Source: Gnetum montanum
Taxonomy: Eukaryota; Streptophyta; Gnetopsida; Gnetales; Gnetaceae
Direction of reading: 5' to 3'
Length of the DNA: 64,000 nucleotides
NCBI GenBank assembly: GCA_015680685.1
Contig: MNCI01015552.1
Coordinates: forward strand, 142,047 to 206,046
In this document: in pieces, positions 21,989-33,630 of the stretch
Layout: each line of letters starts with the position of its first letter
How positions within the stretch are numbered: position 1 is the first letter of the stretch
The notes under the pieces: model-generated
What the model was told of the DNA's origin: nothing
Databases searched by the model: none
What the model saw: only the letters and a program-made list of their open reading frames with translations
Translations under genes and position numbers: made by a program

Positions 21989-22941
21989 TGCTGAGTCGTG
22001 AATTTGTTGGTTGTGATATCGCTACTATGATATCACAACCGTGATATCTCAACTATGATATCCCATGGGCTACAATATTGCGTATGTGATATCGCACCCG
22101 CGATATCACATCTACTGCAATATCGCATACACAATATCACGTACGTGATATTGCATCAGCCGCAATATCGCATACGTGATATCATGGCCTACCTCAATTC
22201 CTATAAATAAGAGGCATCTTTCCTAGTTTTAGGCATCTAGTTTAGTTCCTTAGCGAAGTTCTGGCAGTTGTCCCCTCCCATAGATAGATTATTTTCTAGT
22301 GTCTAGTCTACCCGCAGTGTGGTGAATGTAATTGTATGGCATCCTTTATTTGAGTGTGACGTACTTGGACATGCACATGACCAACAATAAAGACAAGATT
22401 AATTCATCATTGTGGCATTTACTTTTTTATTTATTTAATTAATTTTTATTTATTTAATTGTTATATACTATTTTCTCTCTCACCCTTAAACCCCCAAAAT
22501 GTGGAATGAATACAACTTGATTACGAGCATTTAAGTGTGAATAATTGGTATCCCAGTGGCATACCTAGGATCTACACTTGGTAATCCTAGTGGTAGTCAT
22601 GCATGAGGTCCAAGATGTGTACGAATGATCAAGGAATCGATTTCTCATCGCACTTAGGCTAGATTAGAATCTCTTACTCTTTCTCTCCTAGCTTAGTGTA
22701 GTTAATATTATCTTCCATTGCCTTAGGAGTAGTGTTAGATTAGAAACCCATCATATACCTCACTCTAGACTAAACCATATGTGACAAAGCTAATACTAGT
22801 CTAGGTGGGAAGACAACGAACTGCGACCTAAGGATAACTGTCTAGGTGCCACAACTAGTCCATATGTGGAGTTCAATCGGATCACACATGAAAACACTCG
22901 TATTCGTATGGTTGAGTGTAGGGGTATCTCGCCACTCATCA
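21989..22941 (+). repeat. Element N, 3' LTR
   Basis: It starts TGCTGAGTCGTG and ends CACTCATCA. The palindrome array (22014-22187) has a different make-up from the 5' copy: several units have become AATATC and the count differs. The TATA box is at 22202-22209. The target duplication GATAG follows at 22942-22946. Confidence 0.93.
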
Positions 22942-22946
22942 GATAG

Positions 22947-23300
22947 TATAGTTCCAAAACCAAGGGAGACCATAGAGTGGAATGGGTGAATGGGTGACGT
23001 GGACTCATTGCCTATTTTATCAAAAGAACCATATCATAATATCAACATCATAAGTCAAAGGTAAAACCAAACATTAGCAATGAATATTATATAATTCAAT
23101 CTACCATCATGAGCACTTATTGTATGATGAATGAAAGTAAATCAACCAATCAAAGAAATAGTAAAAATAGTAATGATGGTGTAAAACAAAAAATAAGTAA
23201 ATATGAAAGAATGTGTATAAACAAATACAAAAATACAAAAAGAACTAAGGGCCTAGAATGGTTGGTGTAGGTGTCCGTCTCTCCCATGACTTAAGTTGGG
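22947..23300 (-). other. Element A: region just after pol
   Basis: This is non-coding. It contains CATTGCCTATTTTAT near 23007, shared with B near 51142. A polypurine-tract-like copy (minus AGTCATGGGAG) lies at 23281-23291, directly behind the end of pol. Confidence 0.6.
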
Positions 23301-23310
23301 AGGAGGAGAT

Positions 23311-24520
23311 CTAAAATAGCAAGCAAGGTTGTCCACCAATAGAGGTAGCATGAGAACTAGCTGACCTAAGCTCATGGAAAGGTTTGGTTTGTTGGACATT
23401 GACCAATAGTTTCTTCTCTGGGCTCTTAGGTTTGTATATCATCATGGCCCTTGAAGGAAAATTTGCATGAATGACATAAGGTCCTTCCCATAGCATTTGA
23501 AATTTGGTACATTGTGGCACATGTGTGGGATTCCTATAGAGAACCTTATCTCCTAGTTGATATTTAACTTTCCTAATCCTTAGGTCATGACATTATTCAT
23601 TAAAGGCCTTGTGCAATTCGGTAGATGACAGGGTGGCCAATCGGTTCTCATCTAGGAGGTTAAGGATCATCAACCATTGTTTTTGTGCTTGATCAAGGTC
23701 AAGGTTAAGGTCACATGTTGTGGATAGTATATGGGGCTCAGTTTGAATGAAAAGTGTTGGTAATTTACCATACACTAACTTATAGGAAGAGTAGCCTATA
23801 GGGAGTTTCTATCTAGGGTGACATGCCCAAAGAGCATCATTCAGTTTAGTGCTCCAATCTCGCCTAAACTTTGTCAATATCTTTGTCATCTCTTTGTAAT
23901 CTCCGTGTTGGTAACTTCAGCTTGACCGTTCACTTGGGGCTGATATGGTGTAGTTAGTTTGTGCTCAACCTCTAAGCATTGCATTAATTTTTAGAAAGTT
24001 TCACCTATGAAGTGTGTATCATTGTCTAAAATAAGTGCATGAGGCATACCAAACCTATTTACACTTTGTTGTTGAACAAATCATGTAGTTGTAGATGATG
24101 TACAATCCTTAACAGTAGCTACTTCTACCCATTTTGTAAGGTAATCAATGGCAACAATAATATAAGATTTTTCATTGGACATTGGTGTAATCAACACCAT
24201 AAAATCAATTCCCCAAATGTTGAAGGGTTCTAAATGTTGAATCCATTATTGCAGATCCTCCATTCTAGCAGTCATTTCCCCATCACATTGACAGTGCTCA
24301 CAAGATTGGACGAAATGATGGGCATCCCAAAACAATGTAGGCCAATAATATCCTACAAGCAGTATCTTAATGGTTGTTCTTGTCCAAATGTAATGATCCC
24401 CACAAGGACCCTTATGAGTGTCTTGGAGAACTCAAAGTTGATCTACATCAAGAACATACCATTGAACCAAGCCATCAGGACATACTTTATAAAGTTTCCT
24501 ATTGATTTCCATAAAATACC
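23311..24520 (-). pseudogene. Element A: integrase
   Basis: This is the enzyme that inserts the DNA copy. The zinc-binding domain is at 24500-24250 (LVQWYVLD, QDTHKGPCGDHY, YWPTLF, CEHCQ). The catalytic core starts near 24220 with WGIDFM.LITPMSNEKSY and continues to about 23900. The C-terminal part has TQHRKFQMLWEGPYVI (GPY-type module, 23510-23470) and ends VQQTKPFHELR near 23370. Stops and frameshifts are scattered through it. Domain order and motifs match B and F. Confidence 0.85.
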
Positions 24521-25300
24521 TGGCTTGGTGAAGAAACTGTTGTTTCCTTTTAGCGTCAAACCCTTGTGGTGTTTGTTTTGTAAGGAGATAGGTGAGGATG
24601 CTACTATACCAATTTGTCTCCATGGTTAATTGATCATTCACTACATCTACAAAGAGGAGCTCATTTGGGAAATAATCAAAAATTAGATACTCATCCTCTT
24701 TGTTGTCCCATTGCAACTGAGATAAATGATCAGCAACTATGTTCTCAGTGCCTTTACGATTGATCATCGTAAGATTGAACTCTTGTAAGATTACAAGCCA
24801 TCATATGATGCGAGGGCTCACCATTGGTTTATTCATTAGGAACCTTATTTCAGTATGGTCTATGTGTACAAATACCTCATAACCCAATACATAGTGCCTA
24901 AACTTATCTAGTGCAAACACTATAGCCATTAATTCTTTCTTTTTTGTAGTGTAGTTAAGTTGTGCACCAACGATACTTCTACTTGCATAGTGGATGTGAT
25001 AAGGACACTTTTGGTAATCTAACTATATAAGTACAACTCCTAGGGCAAAGTTGGATGTGTTGGTCATTATGTGGAATGGCCTAGACTAGTTAGGAGCTTG
25101 TAGAATAGGTGTTTCTACTAGCTTCTTTTTTAAAGCTTAGAAAGTAAGTTTGCATTCCTTGGTCCATTCGAAAGGTACATCCTTTTTTGTTAATTTAAAT
25201 AATGATTTTTCAACCTTTGAAAAGTTCTCAATAAACCTTCTATAATAGCTAGTGTGTCCAAGGAATGACCGGATATCTTTTATAGGTTTTGGTTAAAGGG
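24521..25300 (-). pseudogene. Element A: RNase H
   Basis: RNase H removes the RNA strand during reverse transcription. The clearest part, 24640-24770, reads INRKGTENIVADHLSQL, the usual end of the Ty3/gypsy RNase H and tether region. Upstream are YCTKK.L.AIVFALDKF (about 24900) and the start of the domain near 25060. Stops are present. The same region is missing in F and survives as a fragment of element C at 45235-45636. Confidence 0.7.
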
Positions 25301-26250
25301 TAATTCCTTGGATGAATTTGATCTTTTTGGGGTCTACCTCTATCCATGTTTGTGAGATTTTATGCCCTAGTATGATGCCTTCTTGGACCATCAAATGGCT
25401 TTTCTACCAATTGGTCCTCAAATTGGTTTCTACACATCATTTTAATACTTTCTCTAATTGGTCCAAGGCTTGATCAAAATTTTCTTTGTAGGTGGAGAAG
25501 TCATCCATGAAGACCTCCACACTATTTTCTATTTGTTGTTGCAATATGCATAGAACTAATTGTTGAAATGTTGCAGGGACATTACACAAGCCAAACGACA
25601 TCTATTTGTATGCAAATGTTCCCCAAGGACTAGTGAATGTAGTCTTGGCTTGGTCTTATGGGGCTATTTATATTTGGTTGTACCCATTGTACCCATCTAG
25701 AAAACTATAGTAGCGATACCCTACAATGGTGTCTAAGACTTGATCTACAAATGGCAACAAAAAGTGGTCCTTGAATGTTACCACGTTTAGTAGCCTGAAA
25801 TCTATGCACACCCTCCATTTACCTTCCTTTTTAGGCACTATAACTAAGGCGCTAACCCATTCGCTATCAGCAATGGGGTATATGAATCTAGCTTTTAGAA
25901 GCTGTTTAATTTCTTCCTTAAATACTTACTTTAGCTTTGGGTTCAATTGTCTCTACAGTTGTCTTCAAGGCTTCATGGAGGGGTTGGTGTAAATTCTATG
26001 TTGGAATATCCTAGGATCTATTCTAGTTAATTCAGGATATGACCAAGCGAAGGCTTTTAACCATTTGTTTATTACCTTCAACAATCTCTATTTTTGTGGT
26101 AGAGTGAGCTTAGCATTAATAATTACTAGTTTTCCATTTTTAAGAAACATGTATTCCATACCGATGGGCAATGATTTTACCTCAAGGGGCTCTTACTTAA
26201 ACTTATCCTAGATTTCCAACTTCCCCCAGTTGATATTTTCAATGTTAAGA
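25301..26250 (-). pseudogene. Element A: reverse transcriptase
   Basis: The polymerase box EVFMDDFS is intact (about 25515-25490). Other matches are MSFGLCNVPATFQ near 25590, LDGYNGYNQI near 25700 and ATFKDHFLLPFVDQ near 25755. Frameshifts and stops make it inactive. The motif spelling places it in the Athila/Tat group, like B. Confidence 0.85.
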
Positions 26251-26499
26251 CTTGGAAGTTGGCGATGGACTTACTTTAATGTGTCTATGCTATCGTTGTA
26301 AGTGCAAGTCAAACCCTCAGTTGGTTCCATGCATATAGTTGAATTACTCTCTTGATCAGCTGTCAGCCAATGGGTGTCATCTTGTCTTATGGATATTGCA
26401 TACAAGCATCTTTGTATATCAATCACTTGTGCACACTGATTGCATGCAGGCAATGTTAAATGTTGCATGAACCATGACTTCTGCATGCAATTACACCCT

Positions 26500-26905
26500 A
26501 AGTCACTATATGTGATGCATGGAAATTCTTCTTCTTGATCTTTTCAAATATATTTTCCTTTGATATTTCCAGGGATATATCGTAGATTCCTAGGCAAGCA
26601 TCAATTATGCTTAGCCATGCTCTTCCCATTATGATTGGGAATTCCCCCTTACTGTTGTTCACTTAAATCACTAGGAAGTTAGCTAGATACAACCATTCAC
26701 AAATAGTGGTAACAATGTCCTCCACTTGTCCCAATGAGATAGTGATGGACTGGTCGGCCAACTCTAAATGAATGTTACTCTTTTTGAGTGAAGGCAAGTT
26801 TCAAGCTTTGTACATTCCTTAAGAAATCAAGTTGACACCAGAACATGAATCCAAAAGAGCCTTGCATGGTTCATTTTCAACGATTTGTAGATATATCAGA
26901 GGACT
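26500..26905 (-). pseudogene. Element A: aspartic protease
   Basis: The catalytic segment reads ALLDSCSGVNLIS (26858-26820); the usual third residue Gly is now Cys, so the active site is broken. The LADQSITISLGQVEDIV region follows at 26765-26715, and the IIMGRAWLS segment lies near 26635-26605. It is continuous with the gag tail upstream. Confidence 0.8.
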
Positions 26906-29417
26906 TCGAGGATCATAGAATTTCATAGGAAGATGGCCAAATTTTATCCAATTGGTAATAGCATGAGTTAACATGACCGTATGCATTAAGCGTGGTTTTT
27001 GCATTGAAGGGAGCTCTAGAGCTTTAAGTGATAGTGAGGTGGTTGAAGAATCAGGCACTTTCGGTTGCAAGGGCTTAGATAGAATATTTCTTCTAAAGAA
27101 AGGTCTTTTCTTCATGTGGTTGTCAAAACTAGTAGTAGGTTGAGGGTTAATAGCCCTAGTTGTGTTATGTTGCTATGGCTAGGTAGGGATTTCACCCTGC
27201 ACAGCTGGAGCAGGTGGTAGTGGAGTTAAGGTTGGAAGAGCTGCAGCTGGATGAGAAGGATGGTATGTTTGTGGAACATCACCCCTAGGAGAAGGAGTTC
27301 TATAATACTCATGGGCTTGGTAGTGAGGTTGAGGAGTGATGTGACCAGTAGAGTTATGTGGAGAGACTAGCTGCTACATGTAATAGCCATACAGGTCAGG
27401 TTGCTGGTAAGGATATTGTTGCCTTGGTGGTGGCATTCCCCATGATTGAGGGTACTACCATTGTTGATACTGCTCGATCGATTGTGGCGGAGTTCCACTT
27501 GGATAATATGTTAAGGGTTGGTGGAACTGTCTTGAGTTACCTTGAGGATAAGGTAACCTTGGGGGTGTTTGCCTTTTATTTAATCATAGGTTGAGTTAAT
27601 ACATCCTAGACTCTTACAAATGTGAGATTATAGGGAAACATCTCTTAGCATGGTCATATTGGCATATCTCGCATCCACTATCATTGTATGTATCTGAATC
27701 CACAATTTCTTCGATGATGGAAAATTTTCCCTTACCCTTGTTATGTGCATGTTCAGTTTCTTTTGTTTTTCTTTTTTCATGATCACTACCTTGCTCTCTA
27801 GACTTCTCTACTATTTTAAGAATGGTTTGAAATCTATCATCTAGGGAATCCCACATTTAGTCTACCTTTGTCAATACTTCCAATGCTAATTTTTGGATAG
27901 GCACGGTTTTCTTATTCACCATCTCTTTGAATGGCGACTCTTATTCATCCTCATAGAATCTTACTCCCCTCTTTTAGAGGGAAGGATCTCTATTCTATTC
28001 CTTTGCACTCTCTCTGTTCCTTAGCTCACCTTCTTCTTTAGCAACTTGCTCTAATAACCTTTGAACTTGATGGGTCCTAAGCTCAGATAGCCTCCCTTAG
28101 GCATATGTCCCAAGGGTTTTTCGCATTTCATGCCTAAGTCCATCTACAAGTTGGTGTAGTTGATCCCTCTACGAATAACCATGGTTGAGACAATGATGTA
28201 ACAATGCACAATATTGGCCCATGGTAGCATCCAAGGGTTCATGTCCTCCTTGTTTCTAGCCTTGAATTTTCTTTTGCAGTTTGGACACTCAGGAATATGT
28301 TTGGTACTTATCATTGAACAATTCTAACATGGTACTCCACCTACAAATGGATTCTAGTTCTAAGAACTGATACCAACCCTCTGCTTCTTTGATTAGTGTC
28401 CGTGGGAACAAGTTAAGTTTTTGCCATTTGCTTTCTATGTTTTGTAAAGCACATGCATCATGAAATTCTTGTAGATGATTTTGAGGATCATTCTTGTACC
28501 CCCCTTCAAATCATGGGATATTGTTCATGTCTAATCTCTTGATCCTACTATCTTGTTGGTTCCTTGCTGGAATCCTAACAACCTTAGTTATGTTTAACAT
28601 ACTACGAGTAGCGAGTAGGGGTTCATCGTGATTATCTCAGCTATGACATCTATGATGTCCATGTTGTTCCCTACTCTCCCTTCTTTCATAGTGTGTTTTT
28701 CTAGAGTGTCCACATCCCCTTTCTTAACTATTTTATCTATGACTCTCATTTCACTTACCCTTATCCTCATGATCTTTTTCCTTATGACTGCATCCAGATC
28801 CTGAAGGAGAGAGTGAAGGAGATGATGAAGGTGAGGAAGAAGGAGGACCATCACAATGTTGGTGCTTGCTTCCTTTTCTTTAGTGGTCATGGCCTCGATC
28901 ATGGTTATGATCAGAATGTCCATCTTTGTCATGTGTTCATGTTCCTTTTTCAGATCCTTTGTGTCTGTTGGTACCAGAATCTGGGTTCACCATCCTCATT
29001 TTCCCTTAGGACATGTGGGACATTTTGTGACAACTTTCCCTTCATGGATTCATGGCATCTCTCTTGTTGCAAATCCCTTTGACATTGTGCCTTTGTGGAT
29101 TGATCCTCTCTCGAGTCATGATCATGCATAATGTACTCTACCTATAAGTGTTGCATACCAATTCGTGTGAGATCATGAAGAAGCATGCCTGGGACAGAGC
29201 AATCAAGAGGTAACACTATGTTACCTTCTAAGTCTAGCCTACGTAGTTGTTCATCCTAGTGGAGGATAAAGATAAATTTTGGTACATATTCATTAGGATG
29301 AACATATACCACACAAAACTGTTGAGGGACTAGTAGATTATCATGTGTACTATGCCTCCGATTGTTTCCTGTATCAGACCTATGTGCTGAAACACTTTTG
29401 TATGAAGAAGGAGACAT
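26906..29417 (-). pseudogene. gag: Element A: gag
   Basis: The likely start is ATG 29417 (MSPSSYKSVS), 120 bases after the primer site. Conserved parts are the IDKMWDSLDDRFQTILK-type segment (27855-27800), the zinc-knuckle-like CEICQYDHAKRCF at 27675-27635, and a Pro/Tyr/Gln-rich tail (27590-27130). The middle part is rich in charged residues. Several stops and frameshifts are present. Confidence 0.75.
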
Positions 29418-29536
29418 GATTGTCTATTTAGTGTGCAATGTATTATATATCATTATTTTTCTTTAACCAACCCTAAGGGTTTGTTCTAACAATGTGAAAG
29501 ATTTCCTATGTTCTAGTTAGCACACAAACAACAAAG

Positions 29537-29554
29537 TCCCCGGCAATGGCACCA
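29537..29554 (-). other. Primer binding site of A (Asp-tRNA type)
   Basis: On the minus strand TGGTGCCATTGCCGGGGA lies one base inside the 5' LTR. It differs at two places from the complement of the Asp-tRNA 3' end. Confidence 0.85.
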
Positions 29555-29555
29555 A

Positions 29556-30006
29556 TGATGAGCAGCAAGGTATCCCTATGCTCAACCATACAAATATGAG
29601 CATACATGCATGATCTGGTCGAATTCCAAGGACTAAGTACTTATGCACCTTGATGGAACATGGACGGGTTGGTTAATCATTGTCTTCCCAAGCTTACTTA
29701 TATGTCATGATTGTATGGTTAAGTAAACTTGAGGCATAAGATTTTTTATGGCTTTTATGTTTTTATTGTCTTGGTACTAATAAGGAAGGAGAGAGATAAC
29801 TAAGTAACTAATTTAATTTAACTATTGATTAACTAGGATTTACTTAATCTTGACACTAGTATCTATTCTCACTTACTGTACACATCTTGAACTAGTGCAA
29901 CACTACTAGGATTACCAAGTGCTAATCGTTACTAAGTTACCAAGTGTTACATGCATGCTCAAAGTTATCATACTGAGTGTGCTTACTTAGGAGAGTTGTA
30001 GGGTGT

Positions 30007-30065
<59 letters not shown>

Positions 30066-30432
30066 CATTAATTAACTAAGGAAAGCATTAAATAACTAAA
30101 AATAACATTAATTAAACTATTCTGAATGTTGCAAGGTTTATCACAAAGTTCATCTTTATTATCGTACACAAGGTGTGCTCAAGTACATAATGCTCGAATA
30201 AAGATCCATTCACTTTATGACTCCTACTACAGGCACGTAGAAATAATTCTAACTCTGAGAGGGAGAAAAGGCAAGAGTTTGGATAAGAGACTAAAATTAA
30301 CTTCCTAAACCAAGTGCGCCTGCCTCTTATTTATAGGCAATGAGGAAAGACATGATATCGAGTATCCAACATCGCATGGCAAGCTCCGATATCTCAAACT
30401 TGATATTGCAAATATGATATCGTGGTTCATCA
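29556..30432 (-). repeat. Element A, 5' LTR
   Basis: Minus-strand limits are TGATGAACCACGATATC and CTGCTCATCA. The TATA box is at 30328-30335. A compound (GT)n(GA)n tract occupies 30003-30064. The right end is followed by the target duplication ACAAC (30433-30437). Confidence 0.93.
30003..30064 (+). repeat. (GT)n(GA)n compound microsatellite in 5' LTR of A
   Basis: About twenty GT units (one interrupted by AT) are followed by about eleven GA units. The other LTR of the same element has only GA at this place. Confidence 0.9.
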
Positions 30433-30567
30433 ACAACGAATGGACAACATGCACACAGTATTTACCTCTAGCGTACTTAGTACTTATAGTCTATGGAATT
30501 TGACTGGATTGCACATGAATGCTTATGATTCGTATGGTTGGGCATAGGGGTACCTTGCCAGTCATCA
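30433..30567 (+). repeat. Athila-type LTR D, right fragment
   Basis: This is the U5 end of LTR D, separated from 13745-13989 by the insertion of A. It contains the LTR segment TAGTCTATGGAATT and ends GGGGTACCTTGCCAGTCATCA at 30567. No primer site follows; the sequence goes directly into the gag of chromovirus E. D is therefore a solo or truncated LTR and not the start of an element here. Confidence 0.75.
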
Positions 30568-30960
30568 ATGAGGTTTATGATTTGGCACTCAAAGTTGAGA
30601 AGAAATTAGTAGGATTCAAAAACATAAGCAAAAACCTTATAAGGGGAAGGATAAGGGATCTAGGTTTGAGAAGGGATCCAAGTCCAAATTTAAAGACAAG
30701 CAAGGCAATTAAGATAAGTAGACTGAAAGAGTTAATGAGAAGGACAAAGCCAAGAAGGACCAAGGTAAGGAGAGGGTCAAGGTAGTAGATCATCAAAACT
30801 ATAGTGCTTTAAATGTGGAGAATGAGAACACAAGCAATTGGAATGTCTACTTTGCAAGGCAACCAAGGGCAAGGATGTGTAAACCATGGAGGTGGAGGAG
30901 GCATTAAGCCAAGCTCTTTAGAGAGGTAATCCTAATGCAACAAAAATAGAGAATATATCT
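30568..30960 (+). pseudogene. gag: Chromovirus E: gag, C-terminal part
   Basis: The open frame continues with NEVYDLALKVEKKL, a phrase typical of chromovirus Gag. A Lys/Arg-rich stretch follows (30640-30780). A zinc-knuckle remnant (CFKCGE.EHKQLECLLCK) lies near 30805-30860. Together with 13296-13744 this makes up the Gag of E, split by nested insertions. Confidence 0.75.
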
Positions 30961-31019
30961 AAATTAAATTCTTGTGCATTCATGGGGAATGTGAATAGAG
31001 GAGATCATTCTGATAGGAA

Positions 31020-31420
31020 ATTTTTACTTTAGATTAGGGTAAGTTATTTGCTTAGTCGGAAATTGATTCATATTTGAATTGATGGGGGAGCCCAAGAAAA
31101 TGTTATTTCTTCTAGGGCAATTGCTAGAATGGGTTTGGTAACCAAGCCTCATCCAAGACCCTATAAGTTGCATTGGTCATCGAAATATTTTTACCATGAG
31201 ATAAGAAAACAATATATATTGAAATTTAAAACTGGGATTTTTCATGATGTTATGAAGTGTGATGTGCTTCCAATAGATTGTGTTGAAGTAATTCTTCATA
31301 GGCCTTAGAATTTTAAAAATGGTGCTCAGTTTGAAGGAGCTATAAATGTGTGGAGTGTTGCTAGACTTGATGGAATCCATGATTTGATTCCTATGATAGC
31401 TAACCAAGTGAGGCAGTAAA
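31020..31420 (+). pseudogene. Chromovirus E: aspartic protease
   Basis: The active-site region reads HI.IDGGAQENVISSRAI near 31070-31125, where IDGG takes the place of the usual D-S/T-G. It is followed by PRPYKLHW and a CDVLPIDCVEVIL segment (about 31260-31295). Stops interrupt the frame. Confidence 0.7.
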
Positions 31421-31437
31421 GCTTACTTAATGTTTCC

Positions 31438-32480
31438 TTGATCCTTCTAGAAACTAGTTTTGGTTTTGTTGTTATGACAATAGTTGCTAATAACCATGAT
31501 GATGTGCAAGTTGAACTTTGTACAGGTGTGCTAGGCTTGAAGGAGAAAATTTCCAAGGTGTTTAAGGGGAAATTGGATGAACTATTACTAATGAGAAATG
31601 TACAACATCAAATTGACTTCATTCCTAATGCTACCATTCTAAATAAGAGAGCTTACCAAATGGCACAAAATCAAAGGGCTACATTGCAAAGGCAAGAGGA
31701 GTTACTTGCAAATAGCTTCAAGAGGGAATCCATTTCACCTTGTGTAGTTCTAGTAGTGCTAGTGCCAAAGAAGGATAGTGATGAATGGAGGATGTGCATT
31801 GATGCCATGGTAGTGAACAAGATAATAGTGGGGTATATGTTTCCTATTCCAAGGATGGATAATATCCTTGATGTCTTTACCAATGCTGGAATTTTTAGCA
31901 AAATTGATTTGAAGAGTGAGTACCATTAAATCAAAATTAGGTTTGGTGATGAGTGGAAGACAACTTTCAAAACATTGAATGGATTGTTTGAGTGGCTGGT
32001 GATGCCATTTGGGCCCACGAATGCATTTGCTACATTCATGAGGTTGATGCATGATGTATTAAAGGACTTGATTGGTACGTGTTGTATTGTCTTTTTTGAT
32101 GATATTTTGATGTATTTCTCTAATAAGGAGGAGCACTTGGATCACTTGAGGATGGTGTGCCTTAAAGTCATTTATTCAAGAGAAGTCATATATTTGGGTC
32201 ATGTGGTTTCTTAAAATCAGATTTAGATGAAAGCTACCAAGGTGAATGCTATTAGGGATTGGCCAACTCCTAAAAATTTTGGGGAGGTAAGATCATTCCT
32301 TAGCTTAGTAGGTTGTTACAGACAGTTCATAAAAAATTTGTGTGGTATTTCGTGGCCTAAGTTTGCTTTGTTAAAGAAAAATAAAGAATTTAGATGAGAT
32401 AATGAAATGCAAGGGAGCCTTGACTTGTTGAAAGCAAAGATTACCATTGAACTAATGCTTGGAATTCTAGATTTTTAGAA
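31438..32480 (+). pseudogene. Chromovirus E: reverse transcriptase
   Basis: An open stretch at 31438-31929 holds LPNATILNKRAY-like and PKKDSDEWRMCID motifs, then FPIPRMDNILD and FSKIDLKS. After a stop the polymerase continues with DEWKTTFKT, LFEWLVMPFGPTNAFATFMRLM (31975-32045) and the catalytic box IVFFDDIL (about 32084-32107). YLGHVVS follows near 32195. Motif spelling is chromovirus-like and clearly different from the Athila-type polymerases nearby. Confidence 0.85.
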
Positions 32481-32710
32481 GATTTTTTAGATGGAGGTAT
32501 ATGCAAGTGGACTTGCCATTCATGAGGTACTTTCACAAGAAGGTAGGTCTGTTGCTTTCTTTTATGAAAAGTTGAATGAATCAAGGCAAAATTATAGCAT
32601 ATATGAGGAGTTGTATGCTATGCTTCANAATTTCTTGGGCAACAAGTAATGCCTCCAATGCTTGATTGCTTGAAGAATAGCATACAACTCCTCATATATG
32701 CTATAATTTT
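32481..32710 (+). pseudogene. Chromovirus E: RNase H start, with an inverted assembly piece
   Basis: The plus strand reads MEVYASGLAIHEVLSQEG, then EKLNESRQNYSIYEELYA up to the single N at 32628. From 32629 to 32710 the continuation is found on the minus strand (YAILQAIKHWRHYLLPKK), so this piece is inverted relative to the gene. Arms 32588-32621 and 32677-32710 are exact reverse complements. RNase H is otherwise lost in the following gap. Confidence 0.75.
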
Positions 32711-33630
32711 NNNNNNNNNNNNNNNNNNNNNNNNNNNNNNNNNNNNNNNNNNNNNNNNNNNNNNNNNNNNNNNNNNNNNNNNNNNNNNNNNNNNNNNNNN
32801 NNNNNNNNNNNNNNNNNNNNNNNNNNNNNNNNNNNNNNNNNNNNNNNNNNNNNNNNNNNNNNNNNNNNNNNNNNNNNNNNNNNNNNNNNNNNNNNNNNNN
32901 NNNNNNNNNNNNNNNNNNNNNNNNNNNNNNNNNNNNNNNNNNNNNNNNNNNNNNNNNNNNNNNNNNNNNNNNNNNNNNNNNNNNNNNNNNNNNNNNNNNN
33001 NNNNNNNNNNNNNNNNNNNNNNNNNNNNNNNNNNNNNNNNNNNNNNNNNNNNNNNNNNNNNNNNNNNNNNNNNNNNNNNNNNNNNNNNNNNNNNNNNNNN
33101 NNNNNNNNNNNNNNNNNNNNNNNNNNNNNNNNNNNNNNNNNNNNNNNNNNNNNNNNNNNNNNNNNNNNNNNNNNNNNNNNNNNNNNNNNNNNNNNNNNNN
33201 NNNNNNNNNNNNNNNNNNNNNNNNNNNNNNNNNNNNNNNNNNNNNNNNNNNNNNNNNNNNNNNNNNNNNNNNNNNNNNNNNNNNNNNNNNNNNNNNNNNN
33301 NNNNNNNNNNNNNNNNNNNNNNNNNNNNNNNNNNNNNNNNNNNNNNNNNNNNNNNNNNNNNNNNNNNNNNNNNNNNNNNNNNNNNNNNNNNNNNNNNNNN
33401 NNNNNNNNNNNNNNNNNNNNNNNNNNNNNNNNNNNNNNNNNNNNNNNNNNNNNNNNNNNNNNNNNNNNNNNNNNNNNNNNNNNNNNNNNNNNNNNNNNNN
33501 NNNNNNNNNNNNNNNNNNNNNNNNNNNNNNNNNNNNNNNNNNNNNNNNNNNNNNNNNNNNNNNNNNNNNNNNNNNNNNNNNNNNNNNNNNNNNNNNNNNN
33601 NNNNNNNNNNNNNNNNNNNNNNNNNNNNNN
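32711..33630. other. Assembly gap (920 N)
   Basis: This gap should contain the rest of RNase H and most of the integrase of chromovirus E. Open frames drawn across it are artefacts of N translated as X. Confidence 0.95.

Larger units (their letters stand above)
16453..22941 (+). mobile_element. Non-autonomous gag-only LTR retrotransposon N
   Basis: This is a complete element on the plus strand inside A: 5' LTR 16453-17376, primer site 17378-17395, gag 17521-19695, third-ORF remnant from 21224, polypurine tract 21976-21988 and 3' LTR 21989-22941. The target duplication GATAG lies at 16448-16452 and 22942-22946. The 4.6-kb interior has no protease, reverse transcriptase, RNase H or integrase, although gag is readable in one frame over 2.2 kb. 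This organisation matches what is called a terminal-repeat retrotransposon with GAG (TR-GAG). Its LTR ends, primer site and tract match those of A and B, so an Athila-like partner probably mobilised it. Confidence 0.93.
13990..30432 (-). mobile_element. Athila-like LTR retrotransposon A (complete but decayed, holds N)
   Basis: This is a Ty3/gypsy element of the Athila/Tat type on the minus strand. It has 3' LTR 13990-14876, 5' LTR 29556-30432, primer site 29537-29554 and polypurine tract 14877-14889. The target duplication ACAAC lies at 13985-13989 and 30433-30437. Without the nested element N (16453-22941 plus its 5-bp duplication) it is about 9.95 kb long. Gag, protease, reverse transcriptase, RNase H and integrase are recognisable in the normal order. 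Unlike B and F, the region between pol and the 3' LTR is short (about 1.9 kb) and shows no third ORF. Over about 200 bases at the start of the LTRs I count roughly 24 differences by eye, mostly transitions. Confidence 0.92.
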
